A stretch of DNA of 64,000 nt. Source: Humulus lupulus. Lineage: Eukaryota; Streptophyta; Magnoliopsida; Rosales; Cannabaceae. The notes under the pieces are model-generated. The model saw only the letters and a list, made by a program, of their open reading frames with translations. It had not been told where the DNA came from and did not search any database. Numbering within the stretch: the stretch's first letter is position 1; every line of letters starts with the position of its first letter. Shown piece by piece: positions 32,970-44,214 of this stretch. A program made the translations under genes and the position numbers. The stretch is taken from the NCBI RefSeq assembly GCF_963169125.1, contig NC_084793.1, forward strand, positions 230,642,360 to 230,706,359. Reading direction: 5' to 3'.

Positions 32970-34516
32970 TGTTGACGGTGAGAACTCGTCAACTAGGTTA
33001 AGTTGGAAAAAATTGCAAAGTAAAGATTGTCAATAAGAAAGCCTTAGAAATTTAAGTAATAACTCAAGAACAATGGCAGAACAAAAATGGAGAAATCAAT
33101 ATTTCATTAACTCTCAAGCACTTGCTACAGTCAATTTTCCAACCCCCTCCCATGTGGGAGAGGGGTTCTTTTTATAGTAGGCTCTGATGGCCTTGGATAC
33201 ATGGTGGTCCTGGAGACTAAGTGGTACATAAGTACTCTGTCAGGAGAGTGGTTTCAGAGGTTGAGGTCTTGCGTCCAGTACAGGGGCAGGCGTTAGGAGG
33301 ATGTCTCCACTACTTGTCCGTACCCATGTCAGTGGAGTGGTGACAAACATAGTGGCGCAGGTGGTAGTGGTGTCGACTCTGACTCCTGGCCGTAGACGTA
33401 CGGGCCACAACTCTTATCCCAGCACTCCCACTATCCCACTGGTACAAGTGTTTGTACTCGACATGCAGGGTCTTAGCGGCCGTACCCAGTACTATATCGT
33501 ACAAGTATGTTCCATTCGACTCGTTCCGGAGCCTTTAAGCAATGGGGTCTCAACGTATAGGGAATGGGACACTTGGTGCATGTAATGGTCGTGGCATGAG
33601 GTGGGGCTCTCGGGTCCTTGGCACGAGATGCCTGAAGCACCCCGAGGCCACCCACGGACATAGGTGATAGGCATGTGGCCTCGCCAGATGTCTAAGTGTG
33701 CGAGGCGAGATGCCTCCCTCGCGAGCCTCTTGGTGGCGCGACTCTCCTGACGCGAGGCCTCCCTCGCGTGGCCCCCTGATGGTGCAGCTCCCATGCCGCT
33801 CGCGAGCCTCCTTCGCGAGGCCTCCCTCGCATGGCCACCTGATGGTGTGGCTCCCATGCTGCTCCCGAGCCTCCTTCGCGAGGCCTCCCTCGCGTGGCTC
33901 CCAAGGGCACGTGCCTCACACGGCATGGAACGCTCGTGGCGCAAGGCCGAATGCACGTTCGGACGCGAGGCCACGGGCGCTGGGGCGCGAGGCCGAGGAT
34001 ACTCGGGTGAGGCCGAGGATGCTCGGGCGAGGCCGCGCGTGCTCGGACGCGAGGCCACGGGCGCTGGGGCGCGAGGTCGAGGATGCTTCGGGCGAGGCCA
34101 CGTGCGCTCGAACGCGATGCCACGGGCGCTGGGGCGCGAGGCCAAGGATGCTTTGGGCGAGGCCGCGCGCGCTGGGGCGCGAGACCGAAGATGCTTTGGG
34201 CGAGGCCGCGCGCGCTCGGACGCGAGGCCACGAGCGCTGGGGCGTTAGCCTGGGCACGTGAGGCCATCTCGCGGGGCATGGTCCTGAGCATGCGAGGCCT
34301 GCCAACGAGACATGCCCCTGGGCACACAAGGCTCCCTTATGCGTCACGCACCTAGGCATGGGAGGTCATCTCGCGGGGCACAGTCTTAGGCATGCGAGGC
34401 CGTTGCGAGAGGGTCGCGCCCCGAGCGTCTCGTGGCTCAAGCATGCATTTAGGCCTTTAAGGGACCTTAACACACGTCTTGGGTATTTTATGGAAGTGGA
34501 ATATTGAGCATCCACA
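32970..34516 (-). mobile_element. GC-rich solo LTR in the intron of the D antisense gene
   Basis: TGTTGACGG at the left, TCCACA at the right, flanked by CCATA (32965-32969 and 34517-34521). It has no internal coding region. A TATA-like ctataaaaag on minus (near 33175) suggests that the LTR is in minus orientation. It sits inside an intron whose GTAAGT and TTCCAG ends are intact, so it enlarges the intron from about 80 bp to 1.6 kb. Confidence 0.82.
33690..34440. repeat. GC-rich tandem array inside the solo LTR
   Basis: Two related arrays: about three units of roughly 65 bp with ctcgcgaggcctccctcgc (33700-33900), then units of about 64 bp built on gaggccacgggcgctggggc (33950-34240). CpG is frequent, in strong contrast with the surrounding DNA. 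Long open frames on both strands here are a side effect of the low AT content. Confidence 0.85.
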
Positions 34517-35106
34517 CCATACTTATTACTTGTATATTTTCTAACTTTGGTTTGTTCCAGGACTTCCTGTTGGCTCATAGGAACATAATTCTGGCAGTCG
34601 AAATGGCGATGTAGCTAGAGACGACCCAGATGGAGCTGGAGGGGGCCATGAACCAGCGAGAAACTGGTAAGGAGGCCCTGGCCAGGGAAACTGCTTGGAT
34701 CCAGGCTGACCGCGGGAGGCTGCACAGATTCAAGCCCGGAACGAGGAAGCATTGTCCAGGAAGGATGTTGACCATAAGAAGTTGGTGGACAACCTGGAGG
34801 CAGAGTTGCTTCGTGTTCGGGGCTCAGAGGAATTGACCAAGGCCCTTCTGAAGGTGGCTGAGGCCCAACTTCGCTAGAAGCGGGAGAGTGTGGCAAACCT
34901 TGAGTCTCAGGACCAAGCTCTGGATGGCATGCTTCAGTTGGAGATAAACCGGAGCGAGGAGGCTCGCCAAGCAAAGGAGCAGGCTGATGCCTTACTGGAG
35001 GCCACTTTCGACGAGGCCATTTACATGGCCTGGCTCTAGGACAAGAAAATGAATCTCCTCCTCTATTCAGACCCAGGTGCTAAGAGGGCTGAATTTGAGG
35101 CCAAGG

Positions 35107-35478
35107 TGTGACGCCCCACGTCACTATGGCTGCTTTCTGGAATGATGACTGGCCCTACAAACCAACACGAGTCTTTTCAGCATGCTTTGTCCTCACTCAC
35201 ATGCTTCCTAGGAAAACTTCCCAGGAGGTCACCTATCCCTAGATTACTCCAGGTCAAGCACGCTTAACTTTGGAGTTCTCAAGTGATGGGCTACCGAAAA
35301 GAAGATGCATCTTGTTGATATAGGTAGTACCCATCAATCCATTTAAGCCCTCTCTAACTGTGTAGTCCCAAACCTACACAATCTTAGAATCATCACACTT
35401 GACCTTCCCCAGGCGGTGTGGGATTGCACAGCTTACCCGGTCTTTCCCCTTACGGATCACGGGATTCTGACTGTCACA
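35107..35478 (-). mobile_element. Cassandra TRIM solo LTR
   Basis: TGTGACGCCCC at the left and CTGTCACA at the right, flanked by CAAGG (35102-35106 and 35479-35483). The content matches the well-known Cassandra LTR, including its 5S-rRNA-like segment. Cassandra is a non-coding retrotransposon mobilised by other elements. It lies in the last coding part of the element D antisense gene and interrupts it. Confidence 0.93.
35210..35290 (-). other. 5S-rRNA-like segment in the Cassandra LTR
   Basis: On minus it reads CCCATCA, then AGTTAAGCGTGCTTG, then GGATAGGTGACCTCCTGGG, matching the A-box and C-box parts of the 5S rRNA internal RNA polymerase III promoter. The intermediate part differs from 5S and the 5' part of 5S is missing, so it is not a 5S gene. 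Confidence 0.88.
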
Positions 35479-35754
35479 CAAGGAGAAAGCCGATGCGGAG
35501 CTTTTGGCCGAGGGCGAACAAGATGAGAATATTCCGGATGTCCCGGATCAGGATGAAGCCCAGGCCTAGGCCTTTGTATTGTGATTAGGGCTTCTTGCCT
35601 TTTTTCTTTGTACTTGTATTAAATTTAGGGACGTGGATGCATCCTAGACAATTTTTATCGTTTGTATTTATGCATTGATTTTACCTTATGCACCCTGATC
35701 TCTATTTTTCATTCGTCTATTTTTCCTTAAAATTCACTAAGTGTTTTACCACTC

Positions 35755-36230
35755 TGCATGAACCTGGGTCGAATGTTGGGTCCTGGTTCCAACGGTCGGG
35801 ACCACTAAGGAAGTGTTGTAGAAGGCATTTAGCCTGTCCCGGGACCCGTGTTCGGGTCTTGACAGCCAGGACCATCTCAAACTTATCAATATAACTTAGC
35901 TTATTTACCCTAATTTTATAGTTCAGGCTCCAACGCCCTGGACCGTTAGAGATTTCTTTTTGATATGGCTTAATTAGTTAACTCACTTTAATCCTGACAT
36001 TCAGGTTCCAACCGCCTGGACTGCTAGGGAGTTAATAACTACCGTTTGATTTATTTGTCCTGACTTTGGTGTTAGGTTCCAATGGTCTGGACCGTCGGAG
36101 ATTAGTTTATTAGCTTATTTTGAACCTAGGGGTTAAGTTCCAACGGCCAAGGCCATTTATAAGACTAATTTTAAACAACTTAGACCTAAGACTTATGTTC
36201 CAATGGCTCTAGCCATTATAGAGGAAACAT
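35755..36230 (+). repeat. Degenerate tandem repeats (ggttccaacggtctggaccgt)
   Basis: About six units of 60-80 bp carry a core like ggttccaacgg..tggaccgt. They lie between the antisense gene end and the pol end. No coding frame persists. Confidence 0.75.
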
Positions 36231-36284
36231 GAACAGGGATTTGGTTATTCGAGACCTTGCTAGGTCAACCAATTTTTAGTTGTG

Positions 36285-36548
36285 TACCCCCCGGGCCATG
36301 TATGCCCGAGTTAGGACTGGGCTTGAGCCTTACATCCTATTGGGTTTTGAATCCCCCCGGACCATGTATGTTCGAGTTAGGACTGGGCTTGAGCCTTACA
36401 TCCTATTGGGTTTTGAACCCCCCCCGGACCATGTATGTCTGGGTTAGGACTGGTCCTGAGCCTCGTGCCCTATTGGGTTTTGAACCCCGGACCAAGTATT
36501 TCCGGGTTAGGACTGGGCCTGAGCGGTACGTCCTATTGGGTTTTGTTG
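36285..36548 (+). repeat. Tandem array, unit about 66 bp, four copies
   Basis: Each unit contains gttaggactggg, gagcc and tcctattgggttttgaa followed by a C-run and ccatgtat. Copies two and three are nearly identical. A 130-residue open frame spans it but is periodic and only reflects the repeat. Confidence 0.85.
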
Positions 36549-36847
36549 GGAGTTGGGTTTTGCTACCCCCAGTCTATACGGTCCGGATCAGGGCTAAACT
36601 TTGCATTTTGGATCCTGTTTTGTTTTTATTCCTAGACTTTCTCATATAGGTGGTCATACCCTCAAGTGATCGAAGACTGTAGTCTTGGGTCACTTCTTAG
36701 TGTAAAAAATGAAGACGGATGCGAACTTTTATTTCTTTACAATATTTCTTTATGATGTTTTGTACACACCATTTTTATTAAGTAAGAAATCGCCCTGGGG
36801 CGTACATTGTTAAAAAGAAAGGAAAGAATAGAATCAGACCCTCCTGA

Positions 36848-37930
36848 CTACTGATAGTATCGGCAGAGGTGTTCCGTGTTCCATGCCCTTGGGCCCACTG
36901 TTCCGTCTAGTTGCCTTAAGCGATACGTTCTCGGACATACTTCATTTTGGATTTCATAGGGTCCTTCCCAGTTTGGTCCTAGAATCCCCATTCCTAGATC
37001 TTGGGTTGTAGAGTTAAAGTGCCTGGTGATCTTTCCCTGATACATCTTCAGCTGAACCTAAAACTCTTCCCTGATCTCTTCAATGAGATCTAAGGATTCT
37101 TGGAGTAAGGCATTGTTCTGGACGGGATCATATGTGTCCCGTCTGTGAGACAGGACTGCCGTTTCTATTGGGATGACCGCTTCACATTCATACACCATTG
37201 AGTAGAGAGTATTTTCGGTTGACGTTCTTTCTATGATCCGGTATGCCCATAGGACATAAGACAGTTCTTCTGGCCACTTGCTCTTGCAGGCTTGTAGCTT
37301 TTTCATTAATGTCCCCTTTAAAATCTTGTTCACGACTTCTGTTTGCCCGTTTTCTTGAGGCCTTGCGACTGCAGAGAAGCTTTTGATGATGCCATGTCTT
37401 TCACAAAATTTAGTGAAGTGGACACTGTCAAATTGCTTCTCGTTGTCGGACACAATTTTGTGAGGGAGGTCGTATCAACACACAATATTTTTGATGATGA
37501 AGTCCATGGATTTTTTAGAGGTGATGGTGCTCATTGGTTTAGCCTCGATCCACTTGGTGTAATAGTCGACGGCCACGATGGTGTATTTTACACCACCTTT
37601 CTTGGTCGGGAGTGATCCTATCAAATTGATTCCCCAAACTGCAAAAGGCCAGGGAGTGGTCATCAGGGTTATTTCCGTTGGAGAGGCTCGCAGGATCTTC
37701 ATGTAACTTTGGCACTGTTTGCATTTGCGGACGTAATCAACATAATCCTTCTTCATCGTTGGCCAGAAATATCCTCGCATTAGGATTTTCTTGGACAGGC
37801 TGAGTCCGGCCGTGTGATCTTCGTAGAAACCTTCATGCACTTCGTGCATGATTGCACTCATCTCTGTCTCAGACACACATCGGAGATATGGTATGGACAA
37901 CCCCCTGCGATAAAGTTTGCCATCCTTCAT
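36848..37930 (-). pseudogene. Element D integrase
   Basis: This is a DDE integrase of the Tat type. The piece from 37930 has the zinc-finger region (EVHEGFYEDHTAG, CKQCQSY) and the core start AVWGINLIGSLP, where the family has WGIDLIG: the codon at 37625-37627 is AAT, so the first catalytic Asp is Asn. The next piece (37453-37058) has MSDNEKQFDS (second Asp present) and ARPQENGQTEVVNK with the catalytic Glu. The C-terminal piece (37045-36848) has LGPNWEGPYEI and ends in CRYYQ. Stops lie between the pieces. Confidence 0.86.
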
Positions 37931-38302
37931 GACGTATTTGGGAGCCTAGTACTGGAGTTTCCTGGTGGCTGCCCTATCTGCAGGCAACCCCCCTGTGGTT
38001 AAGTAGCGGAGGAGAGGGCCCATCTAGGACGTGGAGTAATCTATGGCGTTGATTGCGGGGTCCTGATTACTAGGTTCTAGAAGATGGTCGATTGCAACAA
38101 GCCTAGAGAGTTCTACTTCAACATCCGTGGCCAACTTTGCTAATGTGTTTGCAAACACATTCTATTCCCTGGGGATTTGGCGGATGAAGTATTTCTTGAA
38201 GGATTGGAGTAACTCTCGGGTTCGCGTCACGTAGGCGGCCATCCTTTCCCCCTTTGTTTGATATTCCCTCGAAATCTGTCTGACCACCAGTTGGGAGTCG
38301 TT

Positions 38303-38632
38303 TTAGACTTCTATATTCGCTGCCCCTACCTCTCGGGCCAAATGTAATCCGGCTAACATGGCCTTGTGCTCGGCTTCATTATTTGATGCTTCAAATTGGA
38401 AGCGTAGGGCTCTTTGTAACTGATGGCCTTGGGGGGATATTAAGATGATCTCGGCCCTGACCCCATTTTCATTCGAGGAACCATCTACGAAGACCTTCCA
38501 TAGAGGCGTGACGGGGTCGACGGGTTCTTCATCTTCGGTGATCCCGGTGCATTCCACAATGAAGTCGGCCAGGGCCTGCCCCTTGATGGAAATCCTAGGA
38601 ACATACGCTATGTCAAACTGACTAAGCTCCAA
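38303..38632 (-). pseudogene. Element D second (archaeal-type) RNase H
   Basis: LWKVFVDGSSNENG and NNEAEHKAMLAGLHLA match the element C copy. The C-terminal part is interrupted at a TAG (38305 region), and the remaining RNase H text can be read in frame beyond it to about 38050. Confidence 0.8.
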
Positions 38633-38639
38633 GGCCCAC

Positions 38640-39730
38640 TTAAAGAGTCTTCCCGATTATTCGGGCTTTTGTAATACTTGTCGTAGGGGATGGTTCGTCA
38701 ATACCTTAATGGTGTGGGTCTGAAAGTAAAGTCTCAGCTTCTAGGATGCGATCAATAAGCAAAATGTCAATTTTTCGATTAACGGGTATCAGGACTCTGC
38801 GTCCAGTAACCTTTTGCTCACGTAATAGACCGAGAGCTGGACCTTTCCCTCTTCTCGCGGTAACGCGGCGCTGATGGCGTGTTCCGACACGACCAGTTAT
38901 AGGTATAATGGTTCCCCATCCACTGGTTTCGACAAGATTGGCACTTGGGCCAGATGTTCTTTCAACTTATGGAAGACCTCTTCACACTCGCTTGTCCATA
39001 TGAACCTCTGACTTCCACGAAGAATATTGAAGAATGGGATGCACTTGTCCGTGGACTTCGAGACGAAGCGGCTTAGGGTTGTTATTCTTCCCGTCAGGCT
39101 CTAAACGTCTTTGTGCTTCCGTGGTGAAGGAATTTTGATCAGTGCTTTGATCTTGTCTGGGTTATCTTCTATTTCCCTCGAGCTTACTATGAAGCCCAAG
39201 AATTTTTTGGATGCCATGCCAAAGGTGCATTTTTTGGGGTTCAACTTCATCCCATACTTTCGAATGATGGAAAACGCCTCTGCCAGATCATCGACGTGTC
39301 CATTCGAGGCCCTCGACTTGAACATCATGTCATCTATTTAGACCTCCATGTTCCTTCCCAATTGGGTCCGGAACATCCTGTTGACCAGCCTCTGATAAGT
39401 GGCTCTGGCGTTCTTGAGCTAGAAGGGCATGATAATGTAGCAGTACACAAATTTGTCTGTCTGGAAGCTGGTGTGTTCCTGGTCTGCTACGTGCATTGAG
39501 ATCTGGTTGTAACAGGAGTAGGCATCCATGAAGCTCAATATTTTATACTTGGACATTGCATCTACCATCTGGTCGATCTGGGGCAGAGGGAAATAGTCTT
39601 TTAGACAGGCCTTGTTAAGGTCGGTGAAGTCGATGCAAGTTCTCCACGTCACATTCGGCTTTGGCACCAACATTGAATTGACCAGCCAAATGGGATACAA
39701 GGCCTCCCGAATGAAGTTGATTGAGGACAA
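38640..39730 (-). pseudogene. Element D reverse transcriptase and RNase H
   Basis: Piece 39730-39419 has RTCIDFTDLNKACLKD, FMDAYSCYNQI and CYIIMPF. The active-site region reads stop-IDD-MMFKS near 39325, where the family has YVDDMMVKS: the Tyr codon is a stop. Piece 39328-39101 has LNPKKCTFGM and KKFLGFIVSS. RNase H text from 39060 down to 38640 is readable only across frame changes. Confidence 0.8.
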
Positions 39731-40091
39731 CTTCTCAACTTCTAATCTAAGGGCTTTCGTCCTCTCTGCCCCTAGAGGTCTTCACTTCTGCTGGACTGGA
39801 GTTGCATTCACGTCAATGTTTAGGGCGTGACATATGTCATTGCGGTTGATTCCAGTCATATTCAAGTGAGACCAGGCAAGAAATTCTGGTTCTCTCTAAC
39901 CTTGGCAATAATGGCAGCCATGACCTCTGAAATTAGGTTCCTTTTGACCCGGATAACTCTCGTTGGGTCGCTGTCACTAATGCACACCTCTTCTACCTTC
40001 TCCATGGCTTTTAGTGCCCTGTTCGCTCCTATTCGCGGATCCAATTCGTCTTCCTATCGGATCACCCTCCTTGTTGGTGGCGGGGGTGGAA

Positions 40092-40640
40092 TTAGATCAG
40101 CATTCTCCTTTTCAAGAGGTTCTTCACGGACCATGAAATTGGTCGGGAAGAAATATGATAACACTTCTGGGCGCTCTTCTGATCTCCCAAGACAGTTCCC
40201 ACTCCCCCATTATCGCATGGGAATTTCATGCTGAGGTGGCGGATGGAGGTGATGGCGCCGAATTTAACCAATGCAAGACGACCGAAGATAACGTTGTAAG
40301 CAGTGGGGCAATCAACCACTACAAACATGCAAAACTTGAATGAGCCCTGAATCTCATCCCCAACGTTACGGGAAGTTGGATTTTCCCCATTGAGAGTAAT
40401 GAGTCCCCATTGAAGCCATATATTTGTGTTGGGCATGAGGCCAGATCTGCCTCGGTCAAGCCAATTACGGTAAAGGCTGTCTTGAACAGTACATTGACGA
40501 AGCTTCCGTCATTCATCAACACTCAGGATACCATTTTTTGGTGATTTGGGCATCGATGACCAAGGGATCATGATGCGGGAAGTGGATGTTCCGAGCATCC
40601 TCTTCCGTGAAAGTGATGGGCAAGTTCATCAACTTCGGGC
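40092..40640 (-). pseudogene. Element D aspartic protease
   Basis: Two overlapping frames (40522-40319 and 40436-40092) cover the protease and linker. Where the family has VLVDTGSSVN this copy has VLMNDGSFVN, so the catalytic DTG is gone. The GRLALVKFGAITSIRHLSMKFP block matches element C (GRPILVDLRAVTSVWHIAMKFP). Confidence 0.72.
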
Positions 40641-40920
40641 GTTTGGCCAGAGTTTGGACCAAGGTGCATACCTCGTGGTCATGGTCGAGTTCGCTAAGGT
40701 AGTGTTTCTAATCATTCCGGGATAGTCCTCCCAAATACGGCCCTCCTGATATGGTGGCCACGTGGCCATCTATCCGCAGAGGCGCGGTTCTGGGAGGATA
40801 TGGCATTCTGGGTTTTGGTGCCTGCACAATCAGGGCCATATGAGGAGCTTGTGCTCCCAGACCAGTAGCGTACCCTCTCTAGGGAGGTCGGTACGATCTA
40901 GGTGCACCCGAGGCCGTAGG

Positions 40921-43178
40921 TTATCCGGGAGCTGCTGGCAGTTCCGAAACTCCCACTGGCATTCTCACCCATTGGTGGAGATGCCCTAACTTGATCATAT
41001 TTTCAATCTCATCCTTCAGTTGATGACACTCTTCGGTCGTATGACCCACGTCCTTGTGATAGGCACACCTTTTGCTGGTGTCCCTCGAGTTCTTTCCCCC
41101 TTTGAACATGGGGTCTTGCTTCCAGTAATGGACCCTACTGCCTGTCGCTAGGTATATATTTTCCCTGGTGTCCACCAGGTTGGTATATTCTGTGTATTGG
41201 GGTTTGTAACCCCTTTTTCCCTTTTTGGAGGGTTTGGACCGGTTCTTCCCTTTGCCCGATCTTTTTCCCTAGGAAGGGTTTACACTCGCCTCCATTCCCC
41301 TGACTTGAGACAGTTGGGCTCTTCCAGGAGCGGCACTATACCCGACTGGCGCCATGTTGTACCTAGAGAATAGGGCAGATTAAGCTGGTGCGAACCCCAT
41401 TGAAGTGGGACCACAGACCGTTGGGATCACCAATGTCATCCCATGGGTACTAGCGGATCCGGGCACTGTTGGGGGTGCTGGATAATGATTTGCTGGATAC
41501 TGTACCTCATTTATGGGAAAGGTCTGGGCACTTGACTAGGTTGTCGGCTGCCACCCAAAAGCTTGGATTCGGGCCTCCTCCTAGTTGATAGAACCTTGTG
41601 CCCTCCTGATGAATTCTTCTAGGGTGGTCGCCTTGCTGCGCTGCATATCGTCCCAGAGAGGGGATCCAACTCTGATCCCGGACTAGAGAGCCACCAGGCG
41701 CTGTTCGTCATCCACCTTGGTTTTTGAGGCTTCCTCCGTAAAGCGCTAGATATAAGACTTGAGGATTTCTGTGGGATGGTGCTTGACATTTGCCAGTGCA
41801 CTGTTCTACATGTCCATCTTCACGGCGGCCGAAAATTGTTTAAGGAATGCCAATTGCAATCCGGAACAAGATTGGATTGATCCTGGTTTAAGTCTCTTCC
41901 ACCATTCTTCCAGGGGTCTAGCCAGAGTGATCGAGAAACATAGGCATTTTCCATTGTCGCAGACGTGAGCTACAATCATCAGGCGGTTGTAGCGGGAAAA
42001 ATGGTCCCTGGGGTCTGCATTCCCAGTGTAGGCAGGTAGGTTCGACATTTTGAACCCTTTTGGTAGTACCACATCCAAGATGCGTTTAGCGCACGACTCA
42101 TTTTCCTTCTATTCGGAATCGGAGCCTCCTCCTTCTTATTTCCGAACTAAGCGGTCTGTGACCTTCTTTAACGCGGCCAACTGTTCCATGACATGTTTGG
42201 CCATTCCATCATCCAGGGGAACTCTCTCGTTCCTCCTGTCATTGAGGTTATTCCTCAAGTCACCCCCTCAGGGGCAAATCATTTCCTTGCGGGCCCGTTC
42301 CTTTTGGGTATTATAGCCGTCTCGCAAGTCTACCCTGTAAGTATCATCTCCAAAACGGATGGCTGTCGGATCTTCCTCATGCTTGTGTCCTCTATGATCT
42401 TTATTCACGGAGGCACTGGGATGTAAACATCCTTCCCGTTCAGTCTGTCTAGGGACATTCCGGGGCTTGATACTCTGCTAGCGCTTCCCCTGTGGATCGA
42501 TTGGATGATCCCGTTCTGGGACATGATACATCCGTTCTTTCCTAGGGAATTGCCCTGGGTTAGCCCCGGTTTTTGGAACGGGATGTGCCTTCTTTTAGGG
42601 TTTTTCTTTTCCCATGGGGTCAGCCATCTTGGTTTTTCCTTTTTCTTGAGCGGGATTCGACGAGCCATCTCTAGGATGTGGTCCCAGAGGAGGGATCAGG
42701 CTCGTGTTTTGAGGTACATTGGTCCTGATTGGCGAGACTGCAGTTGTGTTCCTGGAGGTAGAATGGTTTAAGGATTGGTTGCCAATCCTTGGGCAGCGAT
42801 GAAGGCCTGGAGAGCCAGTAGGGACTCTTGCATCTGGCGGGTAGCCTCTTTCTGTTTAGCTATCCTGGCTTCTTGATCCAGGACTTACTATCTCAGGCGG
42901 ACCACTTTTGGATCCTCTTGGTCGGGGTTCATATTTTCTTCTTCAAGGTCAAAAAGGTTTTTGGACGCATGATCCTAATATTCTCCTTCATCTTCTTCGT
43001 AGTAACCTTCATCCTAGTCAGCCCCGTCCTTGAAGTTTTGGGAGTCGTCAGGCAGAGGCACTTGATAAGGAGTATCCTCAGGTTGGTCCTGAGGAAATGG
43101 TTGTTCAGGAAATGGTCCTTCATTGCCTAGTTGTTTTTGGTGAGCAGGATCAAACACAGTATGTCTGGTGTTCACCAT
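40921..43178 (-). pseudogene. Element D gag
   Basis: The ATG at 43178 (VNTRHTVFDPAHQKQL) lies about 40 bases after the PBS. The gag core is visible at 42078-41806 (MSNLPAYTGNADPRDHFSRYN, EEWWKRLKPGSI) and the nucleocapsid at 41175-40921 with a CAYHKDVGHTTEEC zinc finger. An acidic N-terminal segment at 43060-42920 and the Lys/Arg-rich 42668-42405 piece lie in different frames, with many stops, so the gene is heavily decayed. Confidence 0.75.
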
Positions 43179-43216
43179 TGTTGTAGACAGTCAAGATTGA
43201 TTCAAGCTTTCTTTGG

Positions 43217-43234
43217 CTCTCAATGAAAGCACCA
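43217..43234 (-). other. Element D primer-binding site
   Basis: Minus reads TGGTGCTTTCATTGAGAG, three bases from the 5' LTR, identical to element C. Confidence 0.8.
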
Positions 43235-43237
43235 AAA

Positions 43238-44214
43238 TGTTTACCGAGTTTTTTCAGAAACTAGAATTATGAAAGATAAGAGAGCTAAAAAGAAAGGATT
43301 TCAAATATGCAAGCAAGGTTTTTACATGGTTGGGGCGTTAATGAACCTTAGTCCATGAGTCAGTTGTATTAGAGCTTAGAGAGCTTTTGACAATGGTGTT
43401 TTCTGCAAGTTTGAGTAAAGTAATTCCTTACAAGGGAAAATCTGGGGATCCCTGCTACAGTGCACAACTGGTCCTACTTATAGGTAGTTTAGGTGCGATA
43501 GGCTTGGGCCGGACTAATCCAGGGCCAATAGGGATGTAATCGTGGTTTGTTCGCTAATGGAGGCTTAATACAAAGGATATTGCTAAATAATACATATTAA
43601 TCAAGGCCCATTGGGCCGACTTGGGGGTGGCCAAGCCGTACAACTGTCAATAGTACATAACCTCGGACTGGTCTGTGTGGGCTTCTAAGGGGATCATGGG
43701 GATAGGATTTGTCAGAGTAGTGGCAATACTGTTTCTTAGTAGCAGCGTACATTCCGTATGTAACCTCTTCTGTAGGTTAGTTGAGGTGACCAACTTCCGT
43801 GTTTCTTGGGAATGTGTCAGTGTAAGGGAAGATCAATCTTGCCCTATCTGGACGTCGGGCCCGTGTTCCATTACCAACGTCCCAGTCCATTGACCGGGAC
43901 CCTGGTTCATTTACCTGGGATCAAGTTCATCCTTGACAAGGTTGTATTCCTAGACTGCTGGGCTTGCCACCTCTTCCCGCATCCCAGAGGATACAGATAG
44001 GTTGGGACCAGGAAAATGAGTTAGGCCTGCATCTTGGTCCCTGTTCCCTTGTCATGGTCCAGCCTATTAGACGTAGTTGGGCTTACTAATGGCTGGGCCT
44101 TTAGAACTTTCTTCTTCCTCGTTCTTTGGGCTCAAGATGGGCCTTCGATCTCTTTGGGAGAGCGCATGGGCCCATTATATCATGCCACGTGTCTAGGGGA
44201 AAACATGGATAACA
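43238..44214 (-). repeat. Element D 5' LTR
   Basis: Matches 28408-29385 closely over its whole length. Right edge GGATAACA is followed by the CTAAC duplication and then by copia gag sequence. Confidence 0.93.

Larger units (their letters stand above)
30089..35569 (+). pseudogene. Element D antisense gene, spliced, decayed
   Basis: This is the counterpart of the element C antisense gene. A first exon from ATG 30089 (SQLADELFRRLVHLC) reaches a donor, CGCA/GTAAGT, near 30298. From 30704 the frame reads MSRGVTLHPEDFVQLGP and continues past a stop near 31009 into FLKFVGIAPFQLLPQAYKLL, the Transposase_28-like block also seen in C. Later pieces include the Ala/Lys-rich 32152-32607 segment and QLKRYTSLASQDVLF, then a clear intron (donor 32932, acceptor 34560). 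The last exons are coiled-coil, as in C, ending in EQDENIPDVPDQDEAQA with TAG at 35567-35569. Stops near 31140, 32607 and 32737, a frameshift near 34720 and two solo LTRs disable it. Function unknown. Confidence 0.6.
28408..44214 (-). mobile_element. Element D: complete Tat-type gypsy element, gag-pol on minus
   Basis: LTRs of 978 and 977 bp (TGTTTACC...GATAACA) are flanked by CTAAC at 28403-28407 and 44215-44219. Minus-strand order is 5' LTR, PBS, gag, protease, RT, RNase H, second RNase H, integrase; the opposite strand carries a spliced gene between pol and the 3' LTR, as in C. At 15.8 kb it is long because it contains two solo LTRs and tandem repeats. Target site: the copia gag of element B. 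Confidence 0.93.

Noticed and set aside
33492..34359. Several overlapping open frames of 147-217 codons on both strands, Arg/Ala/Pro-rich
   Set aside because: They coincide with GC-rich tandem arrays inside a solo LTR. Low AT content removes stop codons in all frames, and the products are periodic.
35210..35290. A genuine 5S rRNA gene
   Set aside because: Only the internal promoter portion matches, it is diverged in the middle, and it sits inside a Cassandra LTR with terminal TG/CA and a TSD.
36257..36649. 130-codon frame between the D antisense gene and pol
   Set aside because: It is fully explained by a 66-bp tandem repeat whose length is a multiple of three.
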